This document shows, one piece after another, positions 57,872-64,000 of a stretch of 64,000 bases of DNA. The notes beneath the pieces are model-generated. The model searched no databases and was not told where the DNA came from. It saw only the letters and a program-made list of their open reading frames with translations. Source of the DNA: a virus. Position numbers and translations under genes: made by a program. The stretch is from positions 175,164-239,163 of the IMG/VR virus record IMGVR_UViG_3300032214_000715. The stretch is one strand, 5' to 3'. Position 1 is the stretch's first letter, and each line of letters starts with the position of its first letter.

Positions 57872-58648
57872 CTATTGAATCGTATCGGATCTGCTATCAA
57901 ATTTTTTTCTTACATCACCGACGGTAAAGTATCCACGTTTTGCTACTTCAGGAAGCTCGCGAAATGCTGGGTTTTGATCCCACACACTACCGCGATTTAA
58001 TTTGTTAGCTGAAATACTTTTAAAAATTGGAACGTTATATTGCTTTCTAGCACCCAACACAAAGTCATCTGGCTTGTTGTGTGTTACCACCGCTGGCATA
58101 AACGTTGATAGATAGATATCACTAGCCTTTGATCCGGGCGGTAATTTTTTAATCTTGTAGTATCTTAATACCCAATCAAGTTGCTCTACTGCCGACATTC
58201 CTCTTAACTTGTCGGTAGTTGTTCCAATATACTCAGCAGTTTTTGGCATAAACTGAATAAGTCCAGTTGCTCCAATTCTGTTTGTTATACTTGGATCAAT
58301 AGTTTGTTTTGTTTCAAAAGACATCACCTTTAATAAATCTAGCGGATTTACCTGTAATGAGTTAGATATCTGCCTTAATTTTTGAGTGAATGGACCAATT
58401 TCATTTCTGGGCATTTTTGTCTTATTAGTAAGAATTTTCTCAATGTTATCTTGTTCAGGATATCTCTGTTGTAATTTAGTGACTTCTTGACCTGTCATTG
58501 CACTATGATCTTGTGCTGGTTCGCGATCTTGATAATACTTATATCCGCCGCCGAGAGCAAACCCAGTCGCTAACGCAGCAGCTCCGAGTTTATCTCGCCA
58601 TCCCTCTTCTAGTTCAGTATTTTCTAGTATGATTTCATTAACGCGCAT
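57872..58648 (-). CDS. Lytic transglycosylase (SLT-type) with capsid-targeting-like leader (258 aa)
   Basis: SLT/goose-lysozyme-like domain at residues about 95-190: LLKVMSFETKQTIDPSITNR with the catalytic Glu (SFE), then GATGLIQFMPKTAEYIG and LDWVLRYYKIKKLPPGSKAS. It cleaves the peptidoglycan glycan backbone. The N-terminus MRVNEIILENTELEEGWRDK looks like a head-targeting leader. It is followed by a hydrophobic stretch (LGAAALATGFALGGGYKYYQ) that could be a membrane segment or processed. Placed next to the terminase, not the holin, so a virion-borne or assembly role is as likely as lysis. A CATAAATA element lies 4 nt before the ATG. Confidence 0.82.
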   Translation of the reverse strand: MRVNEIILENTELEEGWRDKLGAAALATGFALGGGYKYYQDREPAQDHSAMTGQEVTKLQQRYPEQDNIEKILTNKTKMPRNEIGPFTQKLRQISNSLQVNPLDLLKVMSFETKQTIDPSITNRIGATGLIQFMPKTAEYIGTTTDKLRGMSAVEQLDWVLRYYKIKKLPPGSKASDIYLSTFMPAVVTHNKPDDFVLGARKQYNVPIFKSISANKLNRGSVWDQNPAFRELPEVAKRGYFTVGDVRKKFDSRSDTIQ

Positions 58649-58652
58649 CTAG

Positions 58653-58660
58653 TATTTATG
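58653..58660 (-). promoter_or_regulatory. Possible late-promoter element CATAAATA, adjacent to ATG
   Basis: CATAAATA, 4 nt, ATG (58648). The motif includes the TAA stop of the terminase gene, so part of it is constrained by coding, and its promoter role is less certain. Confidence 0.45.
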
Positions 58661-60215
58661 ACATGACCATTATAAACGGCATCGGTTGAATTTCTTCGCT
58701 ATGATCGCGTATGTGTGAGTCAAGATCAACGTGATAGTTTTGTAGATGCTGTAGCATTCTTACTATCAACACTAAAGCCATTACCAAGTCATCAGTTTCG
58801 CCCAACTTAGCGGCATAACTACCACCACTACTGACAAAAGTTTTTAGTTCGCTTATCAATGATTGACTCTTAATCTTTAACTTTTTACTCTCTATTAGAT
58901 TTTTTAACTTACTACAAGCGTTTAGTTTTGATTTATTAGTAGTATTGAATCCTCGTCTGTATCTTCGTGATGCTCCGACGGATTTTGGTTCACTAATCAT
59001 AGTGCCTGGTATATTTTCTTCACCGTATTCTGCTAGAGATATGAGTGCCGCTTCTCCAATAGTATTGTTCTCTAAACTGTAGTACAAATTGTTTGGCTGT
59101 TTTGTGTGTTCAACTATTTCTTTATTAATAGTAGCTATCAACTTAATTTGTTCTGGTATAGTGGTGCGATTGTGAGTCCATTCTGCTACTTGCTCGGTAG
59201 TATCAGCTTCAAATACTTGTATAGCAGCAGGGTCTCCTCCAGTTCCTAAGCTAGGGTCCAGTGATACTACGTATATATGATCTCTACTAGGTTTTTTGAA
59301 CCAACGAACTTGTCCAGTCTTATACAGTGGAGCGGACGCCTCTAATCCAGCAAGAACTATACTGTCTATTAATGTCTCCTCGTCAATGATGAATTCGCAA
59401 TTGTGTTCGCGGCGGAATCTTTCATCACCTATTTTACTGCGTTCTTCTTCAGCCCATATTTGATCACGATCTGGGTGTTCATCCCACAATGCCATAAATG
59501 GACTGAACCCATTTTTACCCAACTTAGTTGGGTTACCATATGCGTCAACTTTTTTGTTGGCATCTTTCCATATTTGCGCAAATTGATCTTCATCGCTATT
59601 TGGAGTACTTGTGATAATACACTTACCGCCTGTTGCTAGAGTCGGCGATATAGATGTCCAGAATTCTTTAGCAATTGTTGGTCTTACGAATGCGAACTCG
59701 TCAAGATATAGCAGTGACAATGCCATGCCTCGTCCGGTTTTTTCGGTAGTTGCTCGTGCTACTATGCGACTTTTGTTCTCCAGGTCTATATTTCCCTGAT
59801 TGTATGATTCTACGCCCGGTTTTAACCACATTGGGCACATTTCATACGCATAGCGTATACGCTGCATGATTTCTTGAGCTCCGCTGTACTGATGCGCTGC
59901 TATCAATATAGTTTTATCATAGTTGAACATAGCAAACCATAACAAGTAACCAGCAGCACTAGTGGTTTTACCCAACTGTCTACCAAGCAAAGAAACTGAA
60001 AACCGATTCTCGTGATAATTTTTAATTAAATCAACTTGATAGGCGTATGGATCATATAGCACTTGGCCCTTAGTAGGATGCTGGATATAAAAGTAGTTTC
60101 TCATCCAGTACTCGTAACCAGTATCAGGGTCAGCGCATTTTAGAACCTCAAGTATTTGTTCATCAGTAAGACTTATTACTGCGCCTTTAGAACGAATAAA
60201 TTGATTATCGCTCAT
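58656..60215 (-). CDS. gp17: Terminase large subunit gp17 (519 aa)
   Basis: ATP-driven DNA packaging motor and headful nuclease. ATPase: adenine-binding DPYAYQVDLI, Walker A LLGRQLGKTTSAAGYLL (around residue 80), Walker B LSLLYLDEFAFV with catalytic Glu, and motif III IITSTPNS. Nuclease: VVSLDPSLGTGGDPAAIQVF (first Asp), LYYSLENNTIG and ETDDLVMALVLIVRML (last acidic motif). Start chosen at ATG 60215 (MSDNQF), overlapping the upstream stop by 4 nt; a longer in-frame start at 60254 would lie deep inside the upstream gene. Slightly shorter than T4 gp17 (610 aa). Confidence 0.94.
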   Translation of the reverse strand: MSDNQFIRSKGAVISLTDEQILEVLKCADPDTGYEYWMRNYFYIQHPTKGQVLYDPYAYQVDLIKNYHENRFSVSLLGRQLGKTTSAAGYLLWFAMFNYDKTILIAAHQYSGAQEIMQRIRYAYEMCPMWLKPGVESYNQGNIDLENKSRIVARATTEKTGRGMALSLLYLDEFAFVRPTIAKEFWTSISPTLATGGKCIITSTPNSDEDQFAQIWKDANKKVDAYGNPTKLGKNGFSPFMALWDEHPDRDQIWAEEERSKIGDERFRREHNCEFIIDEETLIDSIVLAGLEASAPLYKTGQVRWFKKPSRDHIYVVSLDPSLGTGGDPAAIQVFEADTTEQVAEWTHNRTTIPEQIKLIATINKEIVEHTKQPNNLYYSLENNTIGEAALISLAEYGEENIPGTMISEPKSVGASRRYRRGFNTTNKSKLNACSKLKNLIESKKLKIKSQSLISELKTFVSSGGSYAAKLGETDDLVMALVLIVRMLQHLQNYHVDLDSHIRDHSEEIQPMPFIMVMS

Positions 60216-60409
60216 ACTGGTCGCTCCCCAGTAAGATATGGTTTTGAGAACCAAAGTTTAAACCACTCATCAGTGCCAGGTCTGATATTGTTCTCACGCA
60301 TTAATCGTGCCTTTTCGGCAGCAGTAATGCTTATATTACTACCTGCGGTTGATTCTCCCGATTGTGGTTTAATGCCGGCGATTGCTCGCCATCTATCCAA
60401 TTCGTCCAT
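60212..60409 (-). CDS. Small conserved protein upstream of terminase (65 aa)
   Basis: MDELDRWRAIAGIKPQSGES at the N-terminus contains the short (W/I)RxxAG(I/L) motif seen elsewhere here. The rest, ITAAEKARLMRENNIRPGTD then EWFKLWFSKPYLTGERPV, is a block I recall in marine T4-like phages next to gp17. It could be a terminase partner, but it is too short for a canonical small terminase (T4 gp16 is 164 aa). ATGA coupling to gp17. A CATAAATA element ends 4 nt before the ATG and no Shine-Dalgarno is present. Confidence 0.72.
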   Translation of the reverse strand: MDELDRWRAIAGIKPQSGESTAGSNISITAAEKARLMRENNIRPGTDEWFKLWFSKPYLTGERPV

Positions 60410-60413
60410 ATAC

Positions 60414-60421
60414 TATTTATG
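60414..60421 (-). promoter_or_regulatory. Late-promoter element CATAAATA, adjacent to ATG
   Basis: CATAAATA, 4 nt (GTAT), ATG at 60409. By T4 spacing, transcription would start within or at the start codon. Confidence 0.5.
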
Positions 60422-60435
60422 AGCAAAATAATAGA

Positions 60436-60819
60436 TTACTTATAACCCTTAAATGGCGTTATTGGGCTGCTCTTATCAATATGCGAGGGCTCAACACTTT
60501 TCTTGCTGCTAGTTTTTATTTTTTTACTAAGCCCCATAGTACTCATAGCAGCATCTATATATCCATCCAATTCTACGCCGTATCCAATTACTATTTCGTT
60601 CTCACCCCATTCGGATTCCGCAGACAATGAAGACACCCCGTCTTTCTTTCTTTGTTCTTTACCACGATGACCTGCTACTAGTACCCCAAATCTATATTGA
60701 CGATAGGCATCTTGATTTTTTAATTCAGGAAGAGCATATGAGTGCGGAAGAGTATCATAAATGTCAGGATGTGGCTCCCGTTCGTGCTTAGACTCGTTTA
60801 TAAATTCACGTGCTCTCAT
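60436..60819 (-). CDS. Phage protein with capsid-targeting-like leader (127 aa)
   Basis: MRAREFINESKHEREP is the closest match in the window to the T4 capsid-targeting peptide (MKTYQEFIxEA), with a possible cleavage after INE. The body (HSYALPELKNQDAYRQYRFG, LVAGHRGKEQRKKDG, WGENEIVIGYGVELDGYIDA) is a compact domain of unknown function, with a basic tail. Starts 6 nt after the upstream stop. An internal head protein is a reasonable guess. Confidence 0.68.
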   Translation of the reverse strand: MRAREFINESKHEREPHPDIYDTLPHSYALPELKNQDAYRQYRFGVLVAGHRGKEQRKKDGVSSLSAESEWGENEIVIGYGVELDGYIDAAMSTMGLSKKIKTSSKKSVEPSHIDKSSPITPFKGYK

Positions 60820-60825
60820 AATAGT

Positions 60826-61080
60826 TTAGTTCAAGTCTTGCCACGCAGCAGCAACACCATTGAATCCACGAAATTTTCCAGTAGTAGTGTTGTAATAGAA
60901 TTGACCTGGTATTGGATTTGTTGGATCCATATCAGCCAGAGGAGCAATAAAAACGCCAGTAGCTCCACTCTGTGTATATAATTCAGTAAAGTTACTGTTG
61001 ATTTTTTGAAACGCAGTACGTAACGGATCGCCCTGTCTATCATTTGCTTGAGTTCCAACGTTAATTGATTGCTGAGCCAT
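60826..61080 (-). CDS. Short fibre-type virion protein (84 aa)
   Basis: INVGTQANDRQGDPLRTAFQ, then KINSNFTELYTQ is a signature found at the N-termini of many virion proteins in T4-like marine phages. PTNPIPGQFYYNTTTGKFRG, then FNGVAAAWQDLN is the PxxGxxxYNxxTxxFxxxNGxxW fibre motif. Late element GATAAATA at 61104-61111 and GGAA ribosome site. Probably a small fibre or adhesin adapter. Confidence 0.75.
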   Translation of the reverse strand: MAQQSINVGTQANDRQGDPLRTAFQKINSNFTELYTQSGATGVFIAPLADMDPTNPIPGQFYYNTTTGKFRGFNGVAAAWQDLN

Positions 61081-61103
61081 ATGCTATTCCAATTGTGTAT
61101 AAG

Positions 61104-61111
61104 TATTTATC
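61104..61111 (-). promoter_or_regulatory. Late-promoter element GATAAATA
   Basis: GATAAATA on the minus strand, 23 nt before the ATG at 61080. Confidence 0.6.
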
Positions 61112-61113
61112 AC

Positions 61114-62454
61114 TTATGCTATATAAAGAAATCTCAAAGCACACATATGATTTTGATAATTTATAGGTGTGGGCGAGCCCTGCCAGGTGGAGCTGGGAGA
61201 AATAGTATTATAGCCATATAGAACAATCGTGCTATTGTCAATTTTTTCAGCAAACGAAAATTTATTAACGCACCCGAGTGATATACCACCTGAAGAAAAA
61301 CTAATTGTCGGCGGCGTGAAAGTTGGAGACGTACATTGAAGATTTTTATAATTAATAATTCTAACGCGAATCGTATGACTATTTACCCAGTTCCAGCCAT
61401 CGCCGGATGCGTTGCTCGGGAACGGTCCAAAAATAATAGCGTTATCATTTGATAGCGAAAATGCGTTACTACAAACTACGCTCGACGTACTAGCTCCAGT
61501 AAAAGGTATTACTGTCGGGTTGGTGACGGCCCCGTACTGATAGAAATTCAATCTGCCGCCGTCAAGATTAGCAATATATGTTGACTCTCCGTTTATGTTA
61601 TTTAATATTGCCGATGATCCCGCGGTACACGCCGTTGGAACTGTACTATTCCCGGGAACAGTTGTAAGTGTGTCAATATTGGCAATATTTGTAGTGGTTA
61701 GCACGCTGTATGCCTTCAAGGCAACAGAGTTAAGGCCACTGACAGAACTATAGTGAAGCATCGCTATTCCGCTTCCATCTTCGGCATCCAAAAATCTAGT
61801 AAATCCTAAGTCACCGCGTTGGCCGCCAGTTAGATAAGCACCAAAATTAGTACTGGTTATTACTTTTGTTGTATTATTCCAATTTATTTTTAAAATGTTC
61901 AGTGTAGCGGCATTATTATAATTAGGTATAGAAATTAAAACATTAGATTGATTAACTCTTTTATAAGTCACTATGGGTAAATATGTAGCTGATCCAAGTA
62001 ATGGTCCCCAAGCTGCTTGAGAAGTAAAGTTACCAGTATTCGAACCCATATTAATTGTAACACTGTTAGAATTTACTCTTGTGATTACATTTGTAGATGA
62101 ATTTATTTCTAATACGCTTACATCTAATATATAATTTGGACTAACAAACGAGCCTCTTAATACCATAACCTGAGTATCACTTAATTTTACTAAACGATAA
62201 ACAGCATTATTTACGGTAGATGGTGATTGTAAATCTAATAAAACTTGATTACGCAATATAGTGGTAGTAGGACTAGCAGTTTTAATGTTACTGACTGTAA
62301 AAATACAAGCGTAAGTTCTATTTGGACTGTTTTGTTCGTATATACATATAAATCTATTAGAGCTTAGCCATATAACATCTCTGGACCACACGTGTGTGAA
62401 GCTAGCGGAAGAACCACTAGCCGTAATTGGTATATTTACTGTTGTATCTGGCAT
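61114..62454 (-). CDS. Virion protein with possible beta-propeller repeats (446 aa)
   Basis: AAAGGA ribosome site. No fibre shaft repeats. The sequence is a series of beta blades with W/F-x-S-x-N-R/x-F/x patterns: VIWLSSNRFICIYEQNSPNR, YRLVKLSDTQVMVLRGSFVS, FTRFLDAEDGSGIAMLHYSS, FSLSNDNAIIFGPFPSNASG, FSFAEKIDNSTIVLYGYNTI. This suggests six to seven blades of a propeller-type domain. Perfect TATAAATA at 62470-62477. Likely a surface-exposed adhesin in the fibre cluster. Confidence 0.72.
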   Translation of the reverse strand: MPDTTVNIPITASGSSASFTHVWSRDVIWLSSNRFICIYEQNSPNRTYACIFTVSNIKTASPTTTILRNQVLLDLQSPSTVNNAVYRLVKLSDTQVMVLRGSFVSPNYILDVSVLEINSSTNVITRVNSNSVTINMGSNTGNFTSQAAWGPLLGSATYLPIVTYKRVNQSNVLISIPNYNNAATLNILKINWNNTTKVITSTNFGAYLTGGQRGDLGFTRFLDAEDGSGIAMLHYSSVSGLNSVALKAYSVLTTTNIANIDTLTTVPGNSTVPTACTAGSSAILNNINGESTYIANLDGGRLNFYQYGAVTNPTVIPFTGASTSSVVCSNAFSLSNDNAIIFGPFPSNASGDGWNWVNSHTIRVRIINYKNLQCTSPTFTPPTISFSSGGISLGCVNKFSFAEKIDNSTIVLYGYNTISPSSTWQGSPTPINYQNHMCALRFLYIA

Positions 62455-62469
62455 ATTTTTCCTTTATGT

Positions 62470-62477
62470 TATTTATA
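62470..62477 (-). promoter_or_regulatory. Late promoter TATAAATA
   Basis: Perfect TATAAATA on the minus strand, 15 nt before the ATG at 62454, with AAAGGA in the short leader. The rest of the gap to 62530 shows nothing else. Confidence 0.72.
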
Positions 62478-62530
62478 GAACTAACTTATTAGAACAATAA
62501 TCACTAATATTTGATATATCACACATCATA

Positions 62531-64000
62531 TTATAAGAATGGGTTAAGCGTCGATGTAAACGCGTTGCCGACGTTAGTGATAGTAACATTATTAATACTT
62601 TTGTCAACAATTGATTCGCTTTGACATGTCAACAATGCTGTGTTTGTTATAGCAGTTAATGGTGATGTGGGCACACTAACACCACTAGGATAAACTCCGG
62701 ATCCTCTTACTATTCTAAAATTACTTATAAAAGATTTACTGAGATATTGACTACCATATCCTCCCCCAATAGCAAAGTTTCCACCATAACTTATATAGTC
62801 GCCCCCCACTGATACATTATCCTCACCATTTATTGTTAATTTAGTTGATCCGTTAATTCTACTGATTACTAAGTGATACCAGGTATTTGTCGTCACTATA
62901 GCCATTGTCCCTCCGCCACCTTCGCCAACACCTCCAGCGACCATAAACAATGAATTGTTTTGTACTCTAAGCAGTAATCCATTGGGGTTGGCGGGGTATT
63001 TCAATCCTCCAGTTGTAGTGCTGATCTGCCATACCACTCTATTTTCTGTAGCATCAGTAAAAAGTACCCAACACTCTACAGTGAAATCCCCCGTACCTAG
63101 CGCAGGTATTACGCCATTCAAATAACTACTTCCGTCAAAGTTGACACTGTTATAACCAGAACCATCAGAACCACCACCGGTACCTCCGCCTCCGCCTCCG
63201 CCGCCTCCTCCAGATGCTAGAGAAATTTCAACTCCACACCATCCAGTAGTCCAGTTTGTGGTTGTTACTCCATTGGCTGTGGTGCCTGAATAATTTTGTA
63301 AGTACCCAACAAAATTTTTAGTTATCGTAGCAGTAGCTCCAGGGGCAACTAACCCGGCGTGAACGGCAGCTACGGCAAAATCCGAATCCTGTGTGTAAGG
63401 ATTTGAGCCCCACACTGTGGTGCCAGTTAATGACCCAGTTACTGTTTGAGTTGCTGATGTTGCTTCGTTACAAATCGTAACGCTGTCGGCGTTTATTTCT
63501 ATAGCTGTCGATGGCATATTAATATTTATAGAACTTACTTGATCGACAGACCAATAATCCCAACTATTAGATATATATCCATCACTTTCTATAGTCGCTG
63601 TCGTCGGCATACTTCTATTAGTTGATCCAATAAAATTATTATCCCAAAAATTCCAACTATTAGGTATATATCCATTGCTTTCTAATACGGCAGTAGTCGG
63701 CATATTCAAGTTAGTAGAACTAACCATACCGCTTGTCCATGTACTCCAATCAACATTTAACTCAATTCTATATACATAAGCACTGCCAGCATCAGTAAAT
63801 CCGCTATGATCGTCAAGATATGCGCCAACTACAATAAGATCACCACTTATACTTATTGAAACTCCAAAACTGTCAATTCCAGCAGCATCACTAGCTGTTA
63901 ATTTTTGTTCTTGTACCCAACTAGTTCCGTTATATCTATATACATACGCACTACCAGCATCAGTAAATTCACTATGATCGTCTTGTCTTGATCCAACTAC
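62531..64000 (-). CDS. Adhesin-like fibre with FG-GAP repeats and LamG domain, 5' end cut by window edge
   Basis: Open for 490 codons to the right edge without a start that I trust. An in-frame ATG at 63727 exists, but the frame upstream of it clearly encodes FG-GAP/integrin-type repeats (LTASDAAGIDSFGVSISISG, DLIVVGAYLDDHSGFTDAGS, AYVYR twice). Next come three short repeats of the type NMPTTAxxExxGYIxNSW. A Cys-containing domain and a poly-Gly hinge (nine Gly) precede a C-terminal LamG/ConA-like jelly roll: FDGSSYLNGVIPALGTGDFT, VECWVLF, WYHLVISRINGSTKLTINGE, FISNFRIVRGSGVYPSG. Probable receptor-binding protein. Confidence 0.85.
   Translation of the reverse strand, partial: VVGSRQDDHSEFTDAGSAYVYRYNGTSWVQEQKLTASDAAGIDSFGVSISISGDLIVVGAYLDDHSGFTDAGSAYVYRIELNVDWSTWTSGMVSSTNLNMPTTAVLESNGYIPNSWNFWDNNFIGSTNRSMPTTATIESDGYISNSWDYWSVDQVSSININMPSTAIEINADSVTICNEATSATQTVTGSLTGTTVWGSNPYTQDSDFAVAAVHAGLVAPGATATITKNFVGYLQNYSGTTANGVTTTNWTTGWCGVEISLASGGGGGGGGGGTGGGSDGSGYNSVNFDGSSYLNGVIPALGTGDFTVECWVLFTDATENRVVWQISTTTGGLKYPANPNGLLLRVQNNSLFMVAGGVGEGGGGTMAIVTTNTWYHLVISRINGSTKLTINGEDNVSVGGDYISYGGNFAIGGGYGSQYLSKSFISNFRIVRGSGVYPSGVSVPTSPLTAITNTALLTCQSESIVDKSINNVTITNVGNAFTSTLNPFL

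Noticed and set aside
58656-60254. Longer terminase start at 60254
   Set aside because: It would overlap the upstream 65-aa gene by 43 nt, whereas the ATG at 60215 gives the ATGA overlap seen at many other junctions here.
60831-61058. 75-codon minus-strand open frame
   Set aside because: It is a shifted frame of the 84-aa virion protein, whose N-terminal motif (GDPLRTAF...NSNFTELY) is clear.

Overview
The window is part of the genome of a tailed, T4-like phage (myovirus of the marine/freshwater T4 superfamily related to cyanophages and pelagiphages). The evidence is a near-complete T4-type replication and recombination set: clamp loader (gp44, probable gp62), DnaB-type helicase (gp41), primase (gp61), UvsX, probable UvsY, UvsW, the ssDNA-binding protein gp32 and the large terminase gp17. 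Also present are a GroES-like co-chaperonin, PhoH, a RecB-like exonuclease and a very large collection of tail-fibre genes. No rRNA, tRNA, integrase or CRISPR array was seen. The major capsid, portal, sheath and DNA polymerase (gp43) genes must lie outside the window. No photosynthesis gene is present, and the host cannot be named from this sequence. About 73 genes are packed tightly, many with ATGA or TAATG overlaps. All but five are on the minus strand; the exceptions are at 19936, 20258, 22232, 39523 and 44252.

Layout. 1-12.7 kb: seven fibre or virion genes, the first cut by the window edge, two of them tandem paralogues. 12.8-15.2 kb: a glycosyltransferase and small structural or unknown genes. 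15.2-19.9 kb: ClpA-like unfoldase, J-protein, holin and two conserved unknowns. 19.9-23.0 kb (plus strand): small acidic protein, beta-helix fibre, PhoH. 23.0-26.1 kb: an ATT-started small gene, gp44, GroES-like protein and half of a split DnaE-like polymerase. 26.1-32.0 kb: two fibre genes, one of 1544 codons with ten internal repeats. 32.0-36.3 kb: exonuclease, head/core-like and conserved unknown genes, and an isolated monocistronic virion gene. 36.3-43.9 kb: helicase, primase, the other DnaE-like half, a zinc-finger protein, gp62-like protein and UvsW. 44.2-44.9 kb: HNH endonuclease. 44.9-49.2 kb: early genes, each behind an almost identical sigma70 promoter cassette. 49.2-52.4 kb: UvsY, UvsX, gp32. 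52.5-60.4 kb: a ligase-like/nucleotidylyltransferase fusion, coiled-coil and unknown virion-type proteins, lytic transglycosylase and terminase. 60.4-64 kb: more fibre genes, the last with FG-GAP and LamG domains, cut by the right edge.

Expression. Three promoter classes are visible. Early genes use TTGACA-17-TATACT cassettes. Several replication genes have sigma70-like promoters whose -10 box ends only 7-9 nt before the ATG. Virion genes use a T4-like late element, NATAAATA, most often GATAAATA. Perfect palindromes with U-runs terminate several units.

Most notable points: two separated genes together carry the catalytic core motifs of a C-family (DnaE) polymerase; an early SpoT/MESH1-like alarmone hydrolase; a ClpA-like unfoldase that keeps an IGF ClpP-docking tripeptide; a class of probably leaderless genes; N-termini resembling T4 capsid-targeting peptides; and a recurring short (I/W)(R/K)xxAG(I/L) motif.
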